A stretch of DNA of 64,000 bases from positions 32,305,261 through 32,369,260 of the forward strand of contig NC_084889.1 in the NCBI RefSeq assembly GCF_958979055.1, given 5' to 3'. The stretch is from Alnus glutinosa. Taxonomy: Eukaryota > Streptophyta > Magnoliopsida > Fagales > Betulaceae. Both the position numbers and the translations under genes were made by a program. The notes beneath the pieces are model-generated. The model saw only the letters and a list, made by a program, of their open reading frames with translations. It did not search any database and was not told where the DNA came from. Positions 12,701 through 24,266 of this stretch are shown one piece after another; positions within the stretch are counted from its first letter, which is position 1; every line of letters starts with the position of its first letter.

Positions 12701-15700
12701 TTCAATCATTCATTCTAATACTCCTTTCACATGTGGGAAAAGAATTGCCTACCACATGAAATTATTAACTATAAACGGAAGGTATAGAGTGGAGATACGG
12801 TTCAAACCTAATACCACCTACTTGATACATGCCTAAAAGCTTAAGAGTAATGCTACACACACTCCTACGTGACTTTTAAAATCACCATTGGAGTTGGGAT
12901 GGATGAAAATTAGATTTTGATTCAATTGTGATTTTAAAAGCCACGTCAGAGAGTGAGAGTGTGGGAGTGCGAGAGTGAGAGTGTGTAGCATTACTCAGAT
13001 CCTAAACTGATATGAATTGGTGCATTAATTTTTTCATTCTAACTCTTTTAATAAAAAAGTCCAAGCTAAGTCCAACTCACCTCCAATTTAGGCAAAATAT
13101 CCAAGTTCCTCTTCTACATAGTTTTAAATCACTAGTTGTCCTAAAAGCTTAAGCTTATAGAAAATTGTGAATTCAATCATTTAATTAATATTCTAACATC
13201 TCTGTCAAGAGTGAGCTCAAACTCCTCCTTAACAAATGAGGTCAAACACATTAAATATTTAATTGAAATTGGAAATAAACTATAGAGTTGGGGTTTAAAC
13301 TCGAGGCTTATGCTCTAACACTATGTTAAATCACTGGTTGTCCCAAAAACTTAAACTGATAAAAAATAGTGAATTTAATCATTTATTTATATTTTAATAC
13401 ATAAGTTTCTAGTGCTATCAAAGTTACATACATGAAGTAGGGCCCCTTAAATTTCATAAGAGTAAAATGACAAGGAATTGCAAAGTTAGGCAATATAGAT
13501 GTGTTTGTGAATCTACTATGTTAAACGTACCTCTTGACCTACATTTTGATGCATGTACAAGGACCATAAGAGCAAAATGACAAGGAAAATACCTATATGG
13601 AATTATACTCCTAACAAATGAAGAGCACCATTTGTACAATCATGTAGTGAAGACATGTTGGCAAGGCATGTTAGTGTAAAAAGATGTTAGACATGTCGAC
13701 AAGTACTTAAGATCCCCAATTTTTATTAGGCATTTCAAATATCTTAGCTCAACATTATTGTTGCCCACATAAGGAGAAGATCAATTCCACGCACATATCA
13801 ACGTTCTTATTTATTTTCAGACAACCATGAACAATGTTACCATAACAATAACCCTTCTCATCAAATAAAAATGATCAAAATAATTATTGCCATGGATCCA
13901 TGCAACAGAAAATCAAAACAATAATCTCTAGCACAAATTCACTTTCTATGTAAGATATTTTACCTTTTCCTATTCATGCGAACAGCAAGTATTGAAGTTA
14001 AAAAATTTAGTTCTCGGAGAGCAGCTCCAGTTTTTGTATTGAACAAACAAAGACGGCGGGGGGATAAAGATGGCTGTTGCAGTCAGAAACAAAAGTTAGT
14101 AATGACCAAGTAAGATAAAGGATATCATAACACCCTCTGCGAGTAAGATGGCCAAATTACCTGTTCCCCAGCTCCAACAATGGCAAGAAGACTGGAGTTA
14201 AACAGCATTTCGACAATAATGAAGGCTCCAATAGCTAGCCAAAAAAAAAAAAATTTGAGGCCATAACAGTAAAGCTCAGTTCTTGCCGAAAAGTGCTCTA
14301 TAAAAGAAAGCCAACAATAGATTACTAGTTGAAAAATATTGACCATGTGACAGTATATAAATAATCTGAAAATTATTGACCACGTCTCTCTAAATACACA
14401 TATACATGGCTTATGGTTGATTGAATTATGAGTCACACATGGATCCCACTGTCAATGCGTTGCATTCAATGCAAAAGTGGTGAGACCAACATGTAAATGT
14501 GAACCAATCACAATGTGATGGCAGCAAATACCAGAATTTCTGTTGTATTGAATGTGATGCCGGATCAGCCATGACCATTATTGGCGTTTCTCATTTGTGC
14601 TTCATGTGCATGTGCATGTGCATGTATGCATGCGTGTGTGCGTGTCAAGAGAGAGAGATTATATAGAGGGATGTAGATCAGTCATGCTCCAATACTAAGC
14701 ACTAAATGCATCTTCTAACAAGGTCAATCCATCCAATGCTATCATTTTCTTTTATAAGCACATGTTAAAACCTGACAAAAAAATTGAAGTGTCGTATCTT
14801 TCCAGATATCTTTGGTTATGAATTCAGATAACAAAAACTATACTCCATATTTATAGCAGGAAAATGAAATAGATGTTTGATGGCTTGTTAGCTGGAAAAA
14901 TCCATGTCCCTGGCATATACTCACAAATAAAGAGAAAAATTGATACTCCTACTTCATGTTATTGGTTCCACATTTGATTTTGAGATATATTTACTACATT
15001 CCAACGAGATGGACGGCAGGAAGGAGTCAATCATAGGTCTAAACTAACGGTATAATCAAAATTAATTTGTAGAGTTTCCTATTTTCCTAACTTTTAGGCA
15101 TTGCATAAGCTTCCATCATTCTCTGGTGATCACTGTCAGCTTCTTACCTTGCACAAAGCATCTTTCTCTATAAAAGACGTGTTTCCCCTACAAGAATTGC
15201 ATGCATAACGAAAAGGACAAAATATCCACTTGCTTGGTCTAAAAGCTCTAGGTAAGCCTAAATTTCCCTAGAATATAAGCTCGAAATAAAATCTCTCGGT
15301 GAGAAACCGCGAGCATATAATCATTCCCTTCGTGGACAAATGGTCGATCTTCACGCAGGGTTATCACATATCTAGAACAAATTTGACGGGGCTTTGCAAT
15401 TTTTTATGACAAAATCCTAAGAAGACACAAAATTTGAGTTGATTCCACTATTTCCAGGAACCAAAATAACAGAAAGTGATTCGGGTTTTAATATTTTCTT
15501 TCCCTATTTTACCTACGCTTTCTAAGCAACCAAACATAGAACAACAGTTAACTTATGTAGCAAAAAACAAATTGCAGAGCAAAAGAACTCAAATTTAAGA
15601 GTTTTGCTCAGAAAACTCGCCTCGCTCGTAACAGAGCCTCCCTGTATTCGAATCAAAGACTTTGAACCCTTCACTTGTGCCTATCACAAAGTAACTGCAA

Positions 15701-15991
15701 ATTCGGAGAAAATAAATTCAAGTTATCATTCTTTCACACATGGGAATTCTCCGTCTGAATTTGATTTTCTTTTCCCGAGAAAACGATTTTCCGTGAAAAG
15801 AAATCCTGGAGTTCAGAAATTTCTCAAAATTTAAAGGGAAATTATGGAATTGGGAACGAGAAATAGAACAACAGATTTGACAGTTTCAATTATTATTAAG
15901 ATTCATTTGGGGGGGGGGGGGGGTTGGTGTACCTGGCGTCCTGATTGAAGGAAGCGCAGAGGATTGGGTAGGGCGAGGACTGATTGGCCAT
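6357..15991 (-). CDS. ATG18B: Autophagy-related protein 18b-like (WIPI/PROPPIN), 11 exons, 370 aa
   Basis: Exons in coding order: 15991-15933, 15694-15621, 14234-14161, 14073-13964, 12173-12082, 10859-10747, 9947-9828, 9323-9178, 8732-8619, 7785-7720, 6501-6357. They sum to 1113 nt and stay in frame to TGA. The protein starts [18 protein letters not shown] and contains the PROPPIN hallmark FRRG at residues 218-221, within [20 protein letters not shown]. In this family that motif binds PI3P/PI(3,5)P2 on a seven-bladed WD40-like propeller. Other conserved segments are [28 protein letters not shown] and [11 protein letters not shown] near the C terminus. Known role: recruitment to the phagophore during autophagy. 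The length is that expected for the ATG18b subgroup, which lacks the long BCAS3 tail. All introns are GT-AG except intron 2, which needs a GC donor. Introns host several repeats. The subgroup letter rests on sequence style from memory; the family call is firm. Confidence 0.93.
6721..6749 (+). repeat. (GA)n microsatellite
   Basis: About 14 GA units in intron 10 of the ATG18b-like gene. Shorter GA runs are at 7848-7871 and 14648-14657. Confidence 0.9.
8212..8512 (+). repeat. Tandem direct repeat, two units, in ATG18b intron 9
   Basis: Two diverged copies follow one another. The first (about 8212-8346) runs from GTAAGACGCAAATCAGGCAG to an ATCTCAGCCAAGCAGATG block. The second (about 8347-8512) runs from GTAAGATGCTAATCAGGCAG to ATCTCAGTTAAGCAGATG. 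Both contain CAACAGATTTTCTTCAATCT. The second copy has about 30 extra bases. Confidence 0.75.
12700..13410 (-). repeat. Dispersed repeat with TRIM-like unit in ATG18b intron 4
   Basis: The stretch matches the split repeat at 17616-17892 / 34861-35030 over several hundred bases. Within it, about 13122-13401 has TRIM layout on the minus strand. Two related ends (AAATCACTAGTTGTCC and AAATCACTGGTTGTCC) flank a short interior with no coding sequence. A tRNA-Met-type primer site is degraded. A MITE is inserted at about 12845-12997. Confidence 0.55.
12845..12997. mobile_element. MITE with TIR AGTAATGCTACACACACTC
   Basis: The left end AGTAATGCTACACACACTC is answered by GAGTGTGTAGCATTACT on the right, and the inner parts (ACGTGACTTTTAAAATCAC / GTGATTTTAAAAGCCACGT) are also inverted. 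It would fold on itself almost end to end. Comparison with the repeat near 17755 shows it as an insertion. The duplication at its ends is not clear. A half copy is near 38560-38625. Confidence 0.75.
14235..15620 (-). other. Intron 2 of the ATG18b-like gene with a GC donor
   Basis: Exon 2 must end GAG CGA G at 15621 so that, joined to CT ATT GGA at 14234, it reads ER-A-IGAF, as in the family. The intron then begins GC (15620-15619, GCGAGT) and ends TAG at 14237-14235. The nearest GT, four bases downstream, would shift the frame. GC-AG introns are a known minor class. Confidence 0.8.
15911..15923 (+). repeat. Poly-G run next to the ATG18b exon 1 donor
   Basis: A G run just inside intron 1 (plus-strand G; minus-strand C). 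It may be length-variable or hard to sequence. Confidence 0.8.
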
Positions 15992-16134
15992 TAAAGGAAT
16001 TGTTGCTGCCCTCTCTGGGGAAGATGATTTCTTTTCGTAGATTCGAGCCTTCGGCAGTAGATTTTGTAGCGAAAGGCGGTGAAGGAATATATTTTTATTT
16101 AATTAATTAAAAGTTTCCTACAAAAGACAGGATT

Positions 16135-16720
16135 CCTGTTATGAGCATGCTAGGTAAGTTTGGTGTTTAGTAATAAAATGACAATTGTTGACACTTCAAG
16201 GGGTCAATTTCCTCCTGTTTAGCTTCTGAATCTTTCATATCCATCATTTCATTGATAAAGCTTGGTTTAAATACAGGAATTGAATAACTGAAATACAACC
16301 ATAAACACACAATTCTAGACAACTGCTATACAAGATACTAGATAACTGCTATACAGAATACTAGATAACTGCTAGAGTCCAACTGCTTCTACAGTTGCTG
16401 TACACGATCTCCCTGTTCTGCTCCCACTAGACCAGTTGATCTCCTAGCATTCAGGCCTTCTACCCACGTTCCCTCTTCTTAGCAAAAGCTGGTAATAGAG
16501 ACGACACCGTTTATGGAATTGACATAATTTAAACATAAGTGGACATCCAGCTGTCCTAAACTCTCAGCAAGTTAGTAGATATGCCCCACGTGTACCCTTG
16601 ATAAGCACCAAGATGACACTTGCCTTAGGCTGAACCCTCTTGTCTTCTTTAGATTACTGAGACAGCCTTGCGCATACAATTCCTATAAAGTTTAATTGTC
16701 GCGATTTCTCAGTTGTGTTG
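16135..16720 (-). mobile_element. LTR-retrotransposon LTR-like remnant upstream of the ATG18b-like gene
   Basis: On the minus strand the stretch has the feel of a Copia LTR 3' half: a leader with ATTCAATTCCTGTATTTAAA, repeated CTAGATAACTGCTAT-type units at about 16312-16375, and a short promoter-like part. No gag/pol, PBS or TSD could be shown. It begins about 150 bases upstream of the start codon at 15991, so it abuts or contains the promoter. Tentative. Confidence 0.35.
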
Positions 16721-17600
16721 CCGTCGCCGTCGTGTTTGCCCGTACAAAGATTTCTTTCTATTTTCTCCGACAACCTTCGAACGCCTGACCTGTGTAAACG
16801 TTGGTCTTCCTATACTCCTTTTATGCTATTTAATTCTCCGGCATTTATAACATTTTTTTCTCTCTTTTCTTTTTTTTTTTAAAAAAAAATAAAAATAAAA
16901 ATTTCAACAAATAACTTAAAATACAAAATAGCAATACACTAAAAACTACCAATCAGTTATCACATTAAACTAATTTTTCAAACAAAATTTAAAAAACACC
17001 ATTTCAAATGTATTAACAACAGGGAGCAAATTTTTATTTTTTTTCTTTTTCTAGGATACGTCGAGACAAAAACTTTTGTTATTCATAGCCCTTTGTGTAA
17101 AAAAAAAAAAAAAAAAAACCTATTAGGAAGAAAAAGGAATTGCTTTTAGTACCATCAATTTTCTTATTTTCAATTTTGTAACTTTTTCTTTATTCGGGGT
17201 TAATTGTCTATTGGTATTAAAAAAATACTTTTTTTTTTTTTTTTTTTTTGTCTAATTGAATACGAGAAATGAGTTACAAGGGATGATCATTCACACTCTA
17301 ATCCAAAAAGGAAGAGAGAATTGAGGATCCTAAAACCAAAAAATTGGGTAAGCTCCCCAATAACAGACTCAGAACAAAATAATAATGTATAAATACATAC
17401 AAATTGTAAGAAATAGGTGAAATAAGTAACTCGATTATCTCAAATGGTTACACAAAATGGTTACAAAAGCAAAATGAACACAGATTAAGCTAAACCTATC
17501 TGAACCACCGCATAGAAACAACAAATATTGATTGAAAATAACTCATCCCAAAAGTTTACGTTGATCGAAAATATTGAATTTTTTTTTTGTAAGTAGTTTT
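16721..17600. other. AT-rich intergenic DNA
   Basis: Poly-A and poly-T runs (17100-17118, 17228-17249). No gene, RNA or clear element seen. Confidence 0.6.
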
Positions 17601-17615
17601 TTTTTAATCACTATT

Positions 17616-17892
17616 TCCAAATTCCAATACTCCTTTCACATGGGAGCACAAAATGTTCTCTTAAGTAGTAAAGCATAACATATGAAATCGTTAACTATAA
17701 GTGAAAGGTATAGAGCAGAAAATATGGTTCAAACCTACCTCATACTTTACACTTTCCTAAAAGCTTAAATTGATATGAAAAAATAATAACAACTCTTTTA
17801 ATAAAAAAGTTGCAGTGATGTCCAGCTCACCTCTAATTTAAGAAAAATATTCAAGTTCCTCTCTTACATAAGGTTAAATCAATAGTTGTCTC
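17616..17892 (-). repeat. Left half of a dispersed TRIM-like repeat split by the LINE
   Basis: Matches 12700-13140 in order. It ends in GGTTAAATCAATAGTTGTCTC, where the LINE inserted; the repeat resumes at 34861 with TTGTCTCAAAAACTTAAATT. The two halves join to the same sequence that is continuous near 13122-13198. Confidence 0.75.
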
Positions 17893-18067
17893 CAAGGTTT
17901 TTTCTCTCCTCTAAGAAACCTTGAGTGGCCGGTTTTAACAGTCTTCTCCCGGCTGCCGGTATAGAAGTGTGAGCCAGTCTCATCTCAAGTCGTCATGCTT
18001 CCCAGTTTGCCTCGGTGATCGGGCGAGTATGGCAAGAGAGTATGAGGAAATGAACTGAAGTTTCCCA

Positions 18068-18731
18068 TTGAAAAAGGGTGAACAGCGGGAAATAACGATC
18101 AATGATGAAGACACAGAGGACCTACGGGCTAAAGGAACAAAGTGTTTGGTGGGAAGGCTAGGGGTGGCAAGAAGATCCACAAATAATCCTTCAAAACAAT
18201 ACTCTCTCGTATTCGAAGGATGGTGGGAAGGATTTATTTCAAAAAAACCCAAGAGAACCTCTGGCTCTTCGAGTTCTCTGAGGAGAGTGACAAACGACGG
18301 GTTTTGGAGGGACGTTCGTGGTCATATGATCGCACAATGCTGATTCTGAATGAGTTGATGGAACAACCCCTCCTTCACAGATGTAGTTCACTCACTCCCC
18401 AATATGGATTTAGGTGCATAATATGCCCTTGGGTTGCATGAATCGTGGGGTGGGTCTCCAGATAGGGGGATCCGTGGGGGAGGTGAAGGAAGTTGTAGTG
18501 GCGGAGGACAATGTGGGATGGGGAAAATGTTTGTGGATCAAGGTGGCGATTGATCTATACCAACCGCTTGATCGAGGCTGTGCGCTGCATATATCAAGGA
18601 AGTCATGTTGGGTTCCATTCAAATATGAGAAGTTGTCGGTGTTTTGCTATAAGTGCGGATGTATTCTTCATGGTCTGAGAGGCTGCTCTGAAAAAGACAC
18701 CAAAAAGCTCAGTCACGATGAGGGTTTTTAG
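18068..18731 (+). pseudogene. LINE ORF1 remnant (DUF4283-like plus CCHC zinc knuckle)
   Basis: Overlapping frames at 18068-18343, 18220-18441 and 18414-18731 together give the plant LINE ORF1 order: LRAKGTKCLVGRLGVARR, then ENLWLFEFSEESDKRRVLEG, then a knuckle with Cys-x2-Cys-x4-His-x4-Cys spacing. In this family ORF1 binds the element's RNA. At least two frameshifts break it. The later stretch to about 19490 is a decayed linker and includes a poly-G run at 19321-19342. Confidence 0.75.
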
Positions 18732-19568
18732 GCATGGGGGTCCTAGTTAAGAGCGAAAGATGTGACTAGAGCGCCGGGGGTCACTGAGACTTACCGGGGA
18801 AACTCGTCTTCACCCCCATAAGACTATGTTCCTCAACCTTCGAAAGGCGCACCTCAAACGGGGAAGGATCCAGAGAAGGAAGGTGTGTCCCAAAAAGGCA
18901 AAAACGGTGCCTCCCAGCCTGAACCTTTTGGACGCCAGTTCTTTGTTCCCAAATTGGTTTTGATAAGGGAAAGGAAAGGCGACGAGGCAGGAAAATCCGG
19001 AAAATGAAATATGACGGAAATCATGGGGGGAGATGTTAAGGAAAGACAAACTAGCGCGGACAGACCAAAACCTATTAGGTGGAATTCAAAAGCTAGGCCT
19101 TCTTATATGGTGGCCCAAAAACCGGATGGATTTAGAGATAAAGTAACCAAGCCCATTTCTGATGAATCGTCTACCGATTTTAAGGAGACAAAACACGGCC
19201 CACTCAGTAAGCTTCCAGATGCAATTCGATATGAACTTGTTAACTTTGCTGGATAAGCTTCTCCAAAAGTCCCCACGGCAGAAACAAGGACTCAGCTATC
19301 TCTGTTTACTCAGGGGAGACCGGGGGGGGGGGGGGGGGGGGGGAACTAGAGTAAGTGGGAAAGGGGATGGTAAAACAACCCTCTCCCCAACTAGTCAGAG
19401 TCATGAGCAATCCACTGGCAGGGGGGTCAAATACTGGAAGAGATTGGCGCAAGGTGATGTTTCGGAGCTCCGCTAAGCTAAAGCTCAAAAGACCTTTCCA
19501 GGGAAAAGAGGACTAGAGGATAAATTTAGGGAAGCATCCTTAGCCTAAATAGAAAAAGGAGAAAAGGT

Positions 19569-19936
19569 ATGTACCGAAGACTCAACTTGTCTTTGAAAAT
19601 TCATTGGCAGCGGCTGTGGAACAACCCCGTCAGACTCCATGAGTCTTTTGAGTTGGAACTGTCGAGGGCTTGGGAACCCTCACACAATTCGCAAACTTCG
19701 CCTTTAAGTGAAGGAAAAGAAGCCTACATTAGTGTTCCTCATGGAGACAAAAATGTACCGAAGACTCAACTTGACTTTGAAAATTCATTGGCGGCGGCTG
19801 TGGAATAGCCCCGTCAGACTCCATGAGTCTCTTGAGTTGGAACTGTCGAGGGCTTGGGAACCCTCACACAGTTCACGAACTTCGTCTTTGAGTGAAGGAA
19901 AAGAAGCCTACATTAGTGTTCCTCATGGAGACAAAA
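19569..19936 (+). repeat. 184-bp tandem duplication at the start of the LINE endonuclease
   Basis: Two consecutive copies, 19569-19752 and 19753-19936, each starting ATGTACCGAAGACTCAACTT and ending in CATGGAGACAAAAATG. They differ at only a few bases. The duplicated part covers the first residues of the APE-type endonuclease (SWNCRGLGNP, then KEKKPTLVFLMETK), so the ORF2 start is present twice. Confidence 0.9.
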
Positions 19937-20370
19937 ATGAGAAACACTAAGATGTAGGTGTTACGAAATAAGTTGGGTTATGATGATATGCTCACTATGG
20001 AACCGGTTGGTAGAAGTGGCGGGGTAGCCTTGGAGAGACACAACAGAGGTAAACATATTGAATTATTCTATGAGGCACATTTGTGCCAAAATCTCTTTCG
20101 TAGGATCAGCGAACCCATGGAAGTTTATGGTTTTCTATGGCAACCCGAACCATGGATCTAGAGAAGCGTCTTGGGAAATTCTACACCATCTCAGTACTCA
20201 CTCACCCCTAGACTGGCTTTGTGTTGGGGACTTAAACAAAATAGCAGACCCAACTAAGAAGTTTAGGGGATCCTCACGAAGTGCTTTGCAAATGGATAGT
20301 TTTTGTTCAGCCTTGGCTGAGTACAGTCTAGGGGATCTAGGCTACAAGGGGTCCAAATTTACTTGAAGTA
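19660..20370 (+). pseudogene. LINE ORF2 endonuclease domain remnant
   Basis: APE-like endonuclease in shifting frames. The N-terminal segment LSWNCRGLGNP is followed by METK (the catalytic Glu region), then GRSGGVAL, GNPNHGSREASWEIL and WLCVGDLNKI, then YKGSKFT. These are the ordered motifs of plant L1 endonucleases, which nick target DNA. Frame breaks lie near 19950, 20160 and 20365. Confidence 0.75.
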
Positions 20371-21213
20371 ATAAACGGGGGCTGGCTGAGTTTGTGAAGG
20401 ATAGGTTGGACCGAGCTCTTGCCACGGCTGGATGGTGCAGAAGATTCCCGAATGTGGAAGTTAACGTTCTTGTGATTAGCACCTCGAACCACAAACCCCT
20501 ATGCGTTCGATCAGTGCCCTCTGCAAGGATTCATAGGGAAAACAAATCTTTTAAGTTTGAGGCATGTTGGAACACTGATGTTGAGTGTGCATCAATTATT
20601 AATTCAGCTTGGGGGGAAAGGGTGGCGGAAGGCAACACTACCCTGTTTGGAGCAAAACAAAAGCTTGATAATTGTAGGAGAGCCTTATCTGATTGGAGCT
20701 TTTAGAAGTATGGGAGTGTGGAAAGAACTTTAAATACCCTTACACAGGGCCTTGACCAATTTCAAAGGAAAAAACATCCAGGCAACCTGGAATGCATTAA
20801 ACGGCTGCAAGAGGAAATAGATCACTTGTTGGAGATGGAAGATATCCGATGGCAGCAGCGAGCAAAGAGGAACTAGTTCAAATAGGGAGACTGCAACACC
20901 AACTTCCTTCATGCATGGGCCAACCATCGCCAAAAAGTTAATCATATTGCTGCAATCCGGGATGAAGAAGGCAATCGGTGGACCACGCATGAAAAGATAG
21001 GTGGAGCTTTCACCATGTATTTTCAAAAAATATTCACTTCAAAAAGGGGTGGCAGGGTTAACAGAAGTGATGAATGTTGTTTCCCCCTGAGTAACCCCAG
21101 TCTATTGCAGTTTTTGTGAGTGACTATCGGCTGATTAGTCTTTGCAATGTTTTGTACAAAATCATTGCCAAAGTCCTAGTAGTAGCCGCAAACCGGCTAC
21201 GTGGATTTTAAAT

Positions 21214-22964
21214 TTATATATTGAATCACGTCACAGTAGTACGAATCAATTGTACTACAGTAAGGGTTATCGAACCACATAGATTTAAGGTTATTTTGCG
21301 TAACAGAATACTTAACGAGTGTATGTAACTTGACTTCGAAAAAGAAAACAAAAGTAAAGGTTGTAGAATTGAAGTTACAACAAGTAAAGTGAAGAAATGA
21401 AAGCAGAAAATGAATACAAACTTAAAGGAAACTTAGGGTATTGATCTTATCCAATCCTCAACTGATGAAATGCTTAACGTCTATATGGATCGTCCTAACA
21501 TGCATGATATGAGCGCGTAATGGGCGTCAACCATTACGACGACCTCGATATGAAAATACTTTCGTTAAGACGTAATCATAAAGCACCTAGTTTCACATCA
21601 AACACTTACCACGTAAAGATTTGAACTATAATTGAAAACGATTATACTACCAAAGGTGTGGGGGATTGATGCTTCCTACCTTACTACTCTATAACACATC
21701 CTAATAAGCATACACAATGCGTGAAAACCCTAATTAGGCCACAATGATAAGGTATCTAGTTTCACACCGATCTATTTTATGTAAAGATTAAACTACAATA
21801 GAAAGACATTTTACACTACCAAAGGTATAAAACGACCGATGTTCCCTAGCATACCCTATAAGGTGACTCTAATAGGTAAACACACATTATGTCAAATAGA
21901 ACCATTGCAAAAGACATCGTTCTTGTTTCTAAGAACATTGATTTTATTTAAGAAATCTAAGAAAACTCATAGACAAGTTTAACTATTTTTCATGAATAAG
22001 TAGATTGAAATCTTGAAAACAAAACCTTTTAGCATGGGTTTTGAGATCCTCTAGCCCTTCGCAATCATCAAACACATCTAGAAAATCCTAAGAACATCAA
22101 GAACACTTCATGGTTTTTGGAGATGATTTTGATCAAACCCTAAGAATTAATTTAGCTAGACATAATTGAATCTAATCTAAGCATAAAATCTATGAAAAAC
22201 AGTAAAGAAACAAGAAGAAAATGAACTAAAACAGTAGATTAAAACTTCTAAAATTTGGATTACAAGAAAAGAAATGAAAAGAAAAACAAACTAAGCTAAG
22301 AGCATGAAAATTAAGGAAGAAATACAAAGGAATTAAGCTCTCTGGATTTCGGTACAGAGAGTTGCATCAAAAGAAACTAAAAATACAAGAAATTAAGTTG
22401 ATTCACCTGAGCAAATCCGAAATCCCCAAAAGATGCATGATTAAACCCTAAATCCTAATCTCATATATATAGAGATTTAATTTACTAAGGTGACATCAAA
22501 GATCGATTTTTTGCCGCACAAAATAGTGTCGACATCCTCTATGAACCGCCCAAATTGGATTAATTTCATCCACACAAAGCATGTCGACATCCGAAGATTT
22601 TCTCAGAAAATATCCAGGTTTGATCGATCGGCTTTGATTGATCGATTTTCTTCGAATGATAATGCGATCGATCGATTTCTTTACTGAAGAAATAATCAAT
22701 CGATCGATTTGCCTTTGTCAATTTTTCATCTTTTCAGGATCAGCCTCGAACTCTGGAAATGACCAAATTGCCATTGATGTATTTTCAGGTCTAATTCAAG
22801 TGTTTTGAACTAGATTTCAACTAAAACCTGAAAATAAGACATAAAACAAACTACAACAAAACGTTATATATACAATACAAACTAGGCCTAACAAATGCAA
22901 ATTAAGAGGTCTTGAATCGAATAATTCAAGACTTATCACCTAGCAAATAGGCTAAAACCAGTGC
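21214..22964. mobile_element. Non-coding 1.75-kb insertion inside the LINE reverse transcriptase
   Basis: The LINE reads ANRLRGF up to about 21213 and continues as [11 protein letters not shown] from about 22970. TAAAT stands on both sides (21209-21213 and 22965-22969), so a 5-bp duplication is likely. The inserted DNA has no long frame and no recognisable retroviral-type domain. It could be a long solo LTR or a non-autonomous LTR element, but TG...CA ends are not evident. It contains a cluster of GATCGAT motifs near 22620-22710. Confidence 0.6.
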
Positions 22965-22969
22965 TAAAT

Positions 22970-23094
22970 CTGATCATATCTCCTTATCAAAGCGCTTTTG
23001 TGCCAAGGCGTTTGATTACTGATAACATTTTGGTGGCCTATTGATGCCCTCCATACTATGAGCACACGCATGAAAGGGGAAAAGGGTTACATGG
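22970..23094 (+). pseudogene. LINE reverse transcriptase fragment between two insertions
   Basis: Encodes [14 protein letters not shown] followed by decayed sequence ending KGEKGYM. This is the linking piece of the RT finger region; it shows that the flanking inserts are separate events. It ends at the hAT-like element's TSD. Confidence 0.85.
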
Positions 23095-24055
23095 CAAGGG
23101 CGAATGGAGGGGGGCATTTGCCCTTGGAAAATTTCCTTGCAGGTGGTATAATTTGTTTCTATGCCCCTGAAATACCCCCCCCCCCCCAACAGGCCATGAC
23201 AATTTATCAAGGGCCAAGTTTGCCCACTCTTTGTTGTGAGTTTTTTTTTTTTCCTGCCCCACCTTTCTCATTTATGTTACTCACTCTGTAAGAGTAAGAA
23301 GACTGTAAGTAGGTTAGGTAGTTTAGTTCAGAGGTTGATGAAGGTAGAAGACGACATTAATTTTTTTTTCTTTATCCAAAATGCAGCGTTTTAACAAAAA
23401 ATAAAACTAAAAAGTTGGATAACTGTGGATGCAAGCTGACAGCAGCCTATGTTGCCTATCAACTATCAAGTAGATCGAGTAGCTGGTGCTTAGTGTGATG
23501 AGTCTTCTGTCTTCACATTTCACAAGACGTCAAGACATGAAGTCGTGCAAAAAAAAGCTAATCAATTTAATGCAAATCAATTCATGTGTAAAAAGCAAAT
23601 GAAATCATGTGAAAAAAACAAATGAATTGAATGTAGAGTAGCTGTTACTTGGAAAAAAATATCAATTAGTGTGGATTGTGTGGGGTGACGTGCGTCTGAC
23701 CGTGTGGCGTGTACAATGTGTCATTTCGGGTGCAGAGTGCGACTTGCTTGAGACTGTTGAGTGTTGAGTAATCTTAGAGCCGTGTGAGTGTCAAATCTCA
23801 CTCAAAAATTTTGTAAATTTTGAGGCTTTCAACGCAGGGGTGGAGGTTTGGTTGAACTTAACACAACAACACATAAAGTGTTATTTTTACAAATCATGAA
23901 CAAGAGGAGGAGAAGGATCCGACTTCTAACACTTAACAATCTCAACCAGCCTATCAGGTATGTAAATATGTAATAAACTTTTATTTTAATTAAAATTTAA
24001 GTTTTTATATTTGAATTGTTCTTTTGAATTTATTGTTTTTTCATATTTAGATTTT

Positions 24056-24266
24056 GGGGTAATTACCTTTTCCCCCCATGAACTACCGGCCAGTGTCATT
24101 TTGCCCCCACGAACTACCCCTTCGACCAAAATAGAGCATCCAACTACCAATTTGACACCGTTTGCCCCCTTCCGTCAGTCAGACCCGTTATGTCCGACGG
24201 TCAACTGCTCACGTGCATGTCAAGTGCCGTCTACCCCATTTTTATTCCGAAAATGCCCTCCGGTAC
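24056..24266 (+). repeat. MULE left TIR, 211 bp
   Basis: Begins GGGGTAATTACCTTTTCC and ends TGCCCTCCGGTAC. By eye it is identical to the reverse complement of 32021-32231; similarity stops at once after CGGTAC. Confidence 0.95.
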
